Source: Companilactobacillus musae
Lineage (GTDB): Bacteria; Bacillota; Bacilli; Lactobacillales; Lactobacillaceae
Assembly: GCF_003967595.1 (NCBI RefSeq)
Contig: NZ_BIFW01000001.1
Span: 186,001 to 250,000 of the forward strand
Reading direction: 5' to 3'
DNA: 64,000 nt
The notes beneath the pieces were generated by a model. That model was given only the letters and a program-made list of their open reading frames with translations, did no database searches and was not told where the DNA came from. Position 1 is the stretch's first letter, and each line of letters starts with the position of its first letter. Both the position numbers and the translations under genes were made by a program. Below, piece after piece: positions 60,295 to 64,000 of this stretch.

Positions 60295-60774
60295 CTATTT
60301 AACAGTAATTTTTAAAGCAGGATCACCTGCTGAAATTGTTTTTTCATCAAAATCACCCATATCTTTAACAGCATCAGAATTAGTAATGATCGTCATGATA
60401 GAAGTATCTTTACCAGCAGCTTTGACTTGTTCAAGATCCATTGAAACTAGTTTCTGGCCTGCTTTAACAGTGTCGTTTTCTTTAACAAAAGTTTCAAAGG
60501 GTTTGCCATTTAATTCAACTGTGTCGATACCTAGATGCAACATTACTTCCAAGCCATGTTCTGAGGTGATCATCAAAGCATGCTTAGTTGGGAAAACTGT
60601 GCCAATAACACCACCGATAGGAGCAACAATTTCATTATCACTAGGAGTTACAGCAAATCCGTCGCCCATTAATTTTTGTGAGAAAACTGGATCACTGACT
60701 TTATCCAAATGAATCAGTTCACCATTAGCAGGTGATACGAATTCGTCAATCTTTTTTCTAGAAAATAACCCCAT
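60295..60774 (-). CDS. crr: PTS glucose-type EIIA component
   Basis: EIIA of 159 residues. The phosphorylated histidine is in MLHLGIDTVELNG; EIIA-Glc fold from VSPANGELIHLD. ATG 60774 has AAGGAGGAAAG; the longer frame lacks one. It is last in the operon and would phosphorylate the MurP EIIBC, which has no A domain of its own. Confidence 0.92.
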   Translation of the reverse strand: MGLFSRKKIDEFVSPANGELIHLDKVSDPVFSQKLMGDGFAVTPSDNEIVAPIGGVIGTVFPTKHALMITSEHGLEVMLHLGIDTVELNGKPFETFVKENDTVKAGQKLVSMDLEQVKAAGKDTSIMTIITNSDAVKDMGDFDEKTISAGDPALKITVK

Positions 60775-60775
60775 T

Positions 60776-61633
60776 TTAACTTTCCTCCTTAAAATTCTTA
60801 GCAATATATTTTTGTGAAGTAATGATTTCTTTGACATGCTTTGAAAAATCTAATTTGAAGTAACTATAATACAACAAGTCAATTGCATAGAACTGGGCAA
60901 TTAAGGAAGTCGTTGCGGCACTTCTCAAAGAACTATTTTCAGTACTGTCATCGTGAACCAGAACAACAGTGGCCAATTTTGCTAATGCGCTTACATTATT
61001 ATGCGTTAATACAATTATAGGTATTTTATTTTGTTTTGCAAGATGTGCCAGTTCAATTGCTTCTTTAGTTTCACCAGAATTAGAAATAATTACCACAGCG
61101 GCTTGTTCTTTTTTTGCTAGAAGAATCGTACTAATAACATGCAAATCATTGTTAGTAATAACAGTTTTACCAATTCGAAAAAACTTTTGCTGAAAATCTT
61201 CCGCGGTGATATGTGAGGCACCAATTCCAAAACTAACGATTAGATTCTTTTCATGCAGAATTTTAATGGCTGAATTTAAATTAGCGTCCGTCAAAGCTGT
61301 ATTGGTTCTTAAGATAGTTTGGTTAATTCGAAAAGAAAGCTTTTTTTTGAGGTCATCCATAGAATCATTAGGTGAAATTTCGTCATAAATTTCACTATCT
61401 TGGTCACTTTCGGCGGATAAACGTAATTTAAAACCAGAAAAACCAGTATCTGGACAAAACAATTTGCTGAAACGAACAATCGAAGCTGAACTAGTAGGAA
61501 TCTTTTGAGCTAGATCCTGAACACTCATAGTTGTGACATCAGTAGGGTATTCAATAATATAATTAGCAATTTTTTGTTCGGTCTTAGTTAAATTAGGTAA
61601 AGCCTGTTTAATTGAAAATATTAAGCTTTCCAT
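60776..61633 (-). CDS. murR: RpiR-family regulator MurR
   Basis: Regulator of 285 residues: N-terminal RpiR HTH (LTKTEQKIANYIIEYPTDVTTMSVQDLAQKI) and C-terminal SIS domain (about 125-250; ISNSGETKEAIELA). It likely senses MurNAc-6-phosphate and controls this operon. The two bases between murP stop and this ATG show tight coupling. Confidence 0.88.
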   Translation of the reverse strand: MESLIFSIKQALPNLTKTEQKIANYIIEYPTDVTTMSVQDLAQKIPTSSASIVRFSKLFCPDTGFSGFKLRLSAESDQDSEIYDEISPNDSMDDLKKKLSFRINQTILRTNTALTDANLNSAIKILHEKNLIVSFGIGASHITAEDFQQKFFRIGKTVITNNDLHVISTILLAKKEQAAVVIISNSGETKEAIELAHLAKQNKIPIIVLTHNNVSALAKLATVVLVHDDSTENSSLRSAATTSLIAQFYAIDLLYYSYFKLDFSKHVKEIITSQKYIAKNFKEES

Positions 61634-61634
61634 A

Positions 61635-63110
61635 CTAATCTAATTCAGTAGCTTTTCTAGCTTCAGCTGGAACACCGAAGAAGTATGTGGCAATGAAACC
61701 ACCAGCGTAGGCTGCTAGAAGACCGAAAATATAGCCGAGTACATGTCCATTAGTGATCAAAGGAATTAAAGCAATACCAGATGGTCCAATAGCAATAGCC
61801 CCAACGTTACCAAAGGCTCCAACGACGGCACCACCAATACCACCACCGATACATGCAGTAATGAATGGGCGACCTAGTGGCAAAGTAACACCATAGATCA
61901 ATGGTTCACCAATACCAAGGAAACCAACTGGCAAAGCACCTTTAATCATATTAGTTAGTTTCTTGTTCTTCTTGCAACGAACCCAAAGTGCCAAAGCAGC
62001 ACCAACTTGACCAGCACCGGCCATAGCTAGGATAGGTAGAAGTAAAGTTGAACCAGTTTTATCAATCATTTCAATATGAATAGGAGTAAGAATTTGGTGA
62101 AGTCCTAACATAACCATTGGTAGGAAGAATAATCCGAGAATAAATCCAGAGAAAGCTCCACCAACTTTTAGAACCCACATAATAGAACCAACCAATGAAT
62201 CGGAAACGACACCAGCAATTGGCATAACGATGAAGATGGTAAAGATACCGACCGCTAGAAGTGAGATCGTGGGTGTAACAATAATATCAATAGAATCGGG
62301 AATAACTTTGTGCAATCTCTTTTCGATCATTGCTAAAATCCAAACTGAGAAAATAACACCGATGATACCACCTTGACCGGCGGAAAGAGCTTGGCCGTTG
62401 AAGATATTTTGTAAAGGCGTTTTAGGATCAACCCCGGCTAATAGTGTAACCGCACCGATCACACCACCGAGACCAGGAGTAGCACCAAATTCTTCAGCAG
62501 AATTGATACCAACATAAATTGCTAGATAAGCAAAGACACCATTTTTAATGACATTTAAAACGGTAATAAATTCATTCCAGTTTTTGCCGATATCGCCAGC
62601 CACCATCATATTAGAAAGAACAGCAGCGATACCACCAATTAAACCAGCACCAACGAAAACGGGAATCAAAGGTACGAAGATGTTAGAAATTGACTTTAAA
62701 ACAGCCTTAGTTTTTGAAGGCTTGATCTTCTTCTTTTGTTGAGCCTTAAATTCAGCAGCTTTTTCAGTAACTTCAGCCTTAGCCTTTTGATGTTCAGTCA
62801 TGTGCGATTCATCAGTATTGTTGTCTAAATCTTTGGGAAATTCTTGACCTAACTTCACGCCGACTTGATCGATCATTACTTGAGCTACTTTATTAACAAG
62901 TCCCGGGCCAACAACAACTTGAAGAGTATCTTCTTGAACGACACCTAATACTCCTTCAATTGCCTTTAACTTTTCCATATCGACCTTATCGTAATCTCTA
63001 ATGGTCATTCTTACTCTAGTCATACAGTGAATGAGCTTTTCAACATTTTGGGGACCGCCAACAGCAGCGTAGATCTCACGTGCAAGGCGTTCTTCTTTTT
63101 TCTCAGCCAT
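61635..63110 (-). CDS. murP: PTS EIIBC component, MurNAc-type (MurP)
   Basis: PTS transporter of 491 residues. EIIB domain with the phospho-cysteine in [10 protein letters not shown] (about residue 28), then the EIIC membrane domain with [14 protein letters not shown]. It imports and phosphorylates MurNAc; the sucrose family of EIIBC includes both. MurQ next to it makes MurNAc the best substrate. Confidence 0.9.
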   Translation of the reverse strand: MAEKKEERLAREIYAAVGGPQNVEKLIHCMTRVRMTIRDYDKVDMEKLKAIEGVLGVVQEDTLQVVVGPGLVNKVAQVMIDQVGVKLGQEFPKDLDNNTDESHMTEHQKAKAEVTEKAAEFKAQQKKKIKPSKTKAVLKSISNIFVPLIPVFVGAGLIGGIAAVLSNMMVAGDIGKNWNEFITVLNVIKNGVFAYLAIYVGINSAEEFGATPGLGGVIGAVTLLAGVDPKTPLQNIFNGQALSAGQGGIIGVIFSVWILAMIEKRLHKVIPDSIDIIVTPTISLLAVGIFTIFIVMPIAGVVSDSLVGSIMWVLKVGGAFSGFILGLFFLPMVMLGLHQILTPIHIEMIDKTGSTLLLPILAMAGAGQVGAALALWVRCKKNKKLTNMIKGALPVGFLGIGEPLIYGVTLPLGRPFITACIGGGIGGAVVGAFGNVGAIAIGPSGIALIPLITNGHVLGYIFGLLAAYAGGFIATYFFGVPAEARKATELD

Positions 63111-63113
63111 AAT

Positions 63114-64000
63114 TTAATCCTCCTTCATAGCTTTTCTTACAAAGCCATCATTTTGTTTAAGATTTTTAATTGCAGTATCTTTATCTGTACCAGTTAAAAT
63201 CATGATGATAGCAACTTTGACATCTTTATTTGCTGCTAAGAAATTCTTTTCGGCAGTTTGATAACCACAATCAGTAGCTTGCATAATGATTCGTTTAGAA
63301 CGTTCAACTAATTTGTCATTAGTAGGTTTAACATCAATCATTAAATTTTGATAAGCTTTGCCTAATTTGATCATTGAAGTTGTAGAAATCATATTTAAAA
63401 TTAATTTCTGAGCAGTACCAGCCTTTAATCTGGTTGAGCCGGTCAAGACTTCTGGTCCGGTGACGACTTCAATAGGGCAGTCGGCAAATTTAGAAATTTC
63501 AGCATCCTTATTGCAAGAGATACTGATTGTAGCAGCTCCTACTTTTTGAGCATACTTCAAGGCTCCAATAACGTAAGGCGTACGACCACTAGCAGCCAAG
63601 CCAACGACTGAATCATTTTTGTTTAGTTGTAGATTTTTTAAATCTTCTTCAGCCAGGTTCACTGAATCCTCAGCACCTTCAACAGCTACAGTCATAGCAC
63701 TTTGACCACCAGCAATAAGCCCTTGGACTAGAGTGGGGTCAGTTCCAAAAGTTGGAACACATTCAGCGGCATCAAGTACTCCTAAGCGGCCACTAGTACC
63801 AGCACCGAGATAAATTAGACGGCCACCATTCTTAAACTGTTGAATAACTTTTTCCACGGCAGCTTCAATTTGAGGTAATTGCTCATGAATTCTTTGAGGA
63901 ACGGTTTGATCTTCAGAATTCATTAAATTTAGAATCTCAGCAACAGACATTGTATCTAACGTCATACTGTTGGGATTTCTAGTTTCAGTACTTAATTTTG
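63114..64000 (-). CDS. murQ: N-acetylmuramic acid 6-phosphate etherase MurQ, partial at window edge
   Basis: SIS-fold etherase that splits MurNAc-6-phosphate into GlcNAc-6-phosphate and D-lactate. [23 protein letters not shown] and [15 protein letters not shown] are conserved. The frame stays open past the internal Met to the window end: the upstream codons read [12 protein letters not shown], matching the usual TERRN-S start of MurQ, so about ten more codons lie outside. Confidence 0.93.
   Translation of the reverse strand, partial: KLSTETRNPNSMTLDTMSVAEILNLMNSEDQTVPQRIHEQLPQIEAAVEKVIQQFKNGGRLIYLGAGTSGRLGVLDAAECVPTFGTDPTLVQGLIAGGQSAMTVAVEGAEDSVNLAEEDLKNLQLNKNDSVVGLAASGRTPYVIGALKYAQKVGAATISISCNKDAEISKFADCPIEVVTGPEVLTGSTRLKAGTAQKLILNMISTTSMIKLGKAYQNLMIDVKPTNDKLVERSKRIIMQATDCGYQTAEKNFLAANKDVKVAIIMILTGTDKDTAIKNLKQNDGFVRKAMKED

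Noticed and set aside
1-64000. CRISPR arrays, insertion sequences, tRNA and rRNA genes
   Set aside because: No regularly spaced repeats, no transposase or IS-type ends, and no cloverleaf or rRNA sequence noticed by eye. A dedicated scan could find a tRNA that I missed.

Overview
The window looks like a chromosomal segment of a low-GC Gram-positive bacterium of the Lactobacillaceae. This rests on AT-rich DNA, strong AGGAGG ribosome binding sites with many TTG/GTG starts, T-box and FMN riboswitch control, cre-like sites, and lactobacillus-type gene order (xerD-ribT-scpA-scpB-rluB-ribU; topA-xerC-hslV-hslU; cca; thyA-dfrA; plsY/parE-parC; murQ-murP-murR-crr). A Companilactobacillus-like species is my guess and is not proven by the sequence. 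I see no rRNA, tRNA or CRISPR array.

Layout. 1-4.7 kb: the end of an unidentified gene, then a minus-strand ABC exporter plus DesK/DesR-like two-component operon, and a HAD phosphatase. 4.8-10.35 kb: a zinc alcohol dehydrogenase with a cre-like site, cvfB, and the xerD-ribT-scpA-scpB-rluB operon. 10.34-18.5 kb: an integrated phage-like element of about 8 kb. 18.4-24.2 kb: FMN riboswitch and ribU, a LysM protein, cmk, der, HU and a TPR protein. 24.2-31.1 kb: a tyrosine-type T-box with a small ORF and an NhaC-family permease, then a ugp-type glycerol-3-phosphate ABC operon ending in a phosphodiesterase, preceded by an array resembling Pho boxes. 31.7-49 kb: housekeeping genes (cca, an ABC-F ATPase, thyA, dfrA, degV, ypmR/ypmS-like genes, rbgA, rnhB, dprA, topA, xerC, hslVU, an aldose epimerase). 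49-58.5 kb: plsY, parE-parC with a LexA-like box, a LysR regulator, ppaC and a sugar transporter. 58.7-64 kb: a LOG protein, a degenerate tyrosine recombinase, and the MurNAc catabolic operon crr-murR-murP-murQ on the minus strand, with murQ running off the window.

The most unusual object is the 8-kb element. It is bounded by two identical 178-bp direct repeats (10338-10515 and 18325-18502). Each repeat holds the last codons of rluB, the complete ribU promoter and the first three quarters of an FMN riboswitch. The element therefore sits inside a riboswitch, yet leaves both rluB and the riboswitch-ribU unit intact, while a truncated orphan aptamer with its own promoter and terminator is left at the other end. 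The element has an integrase frameshifted in an A6 tract, a cI-like repressor with an ImmA-type metallopeptidase, and a leftward set of accessory genes: a voltage-gated K+ channel-like protein, a secreted protein, a PemK/MazF-like protein, a lipoprotein and a protein with a HEPN-type motif. It has no replication, packaging, structural or lysis genes. It may be a prophage collapsed to its lysogeny module, or a small integrative element that carries protection genes.

Other regulatory observations: five TTTACA-like hexamers at exactly 11-bp steps upstream of the ugp operon; a tyrosine-specifier T-box followed by a 40-codon ORF rich in aromatic residues at its end; a palindromic two-tier hairpin repeat found twice with compensatory changes; and a cre-like site plus leader terminator before a sugar transporter.
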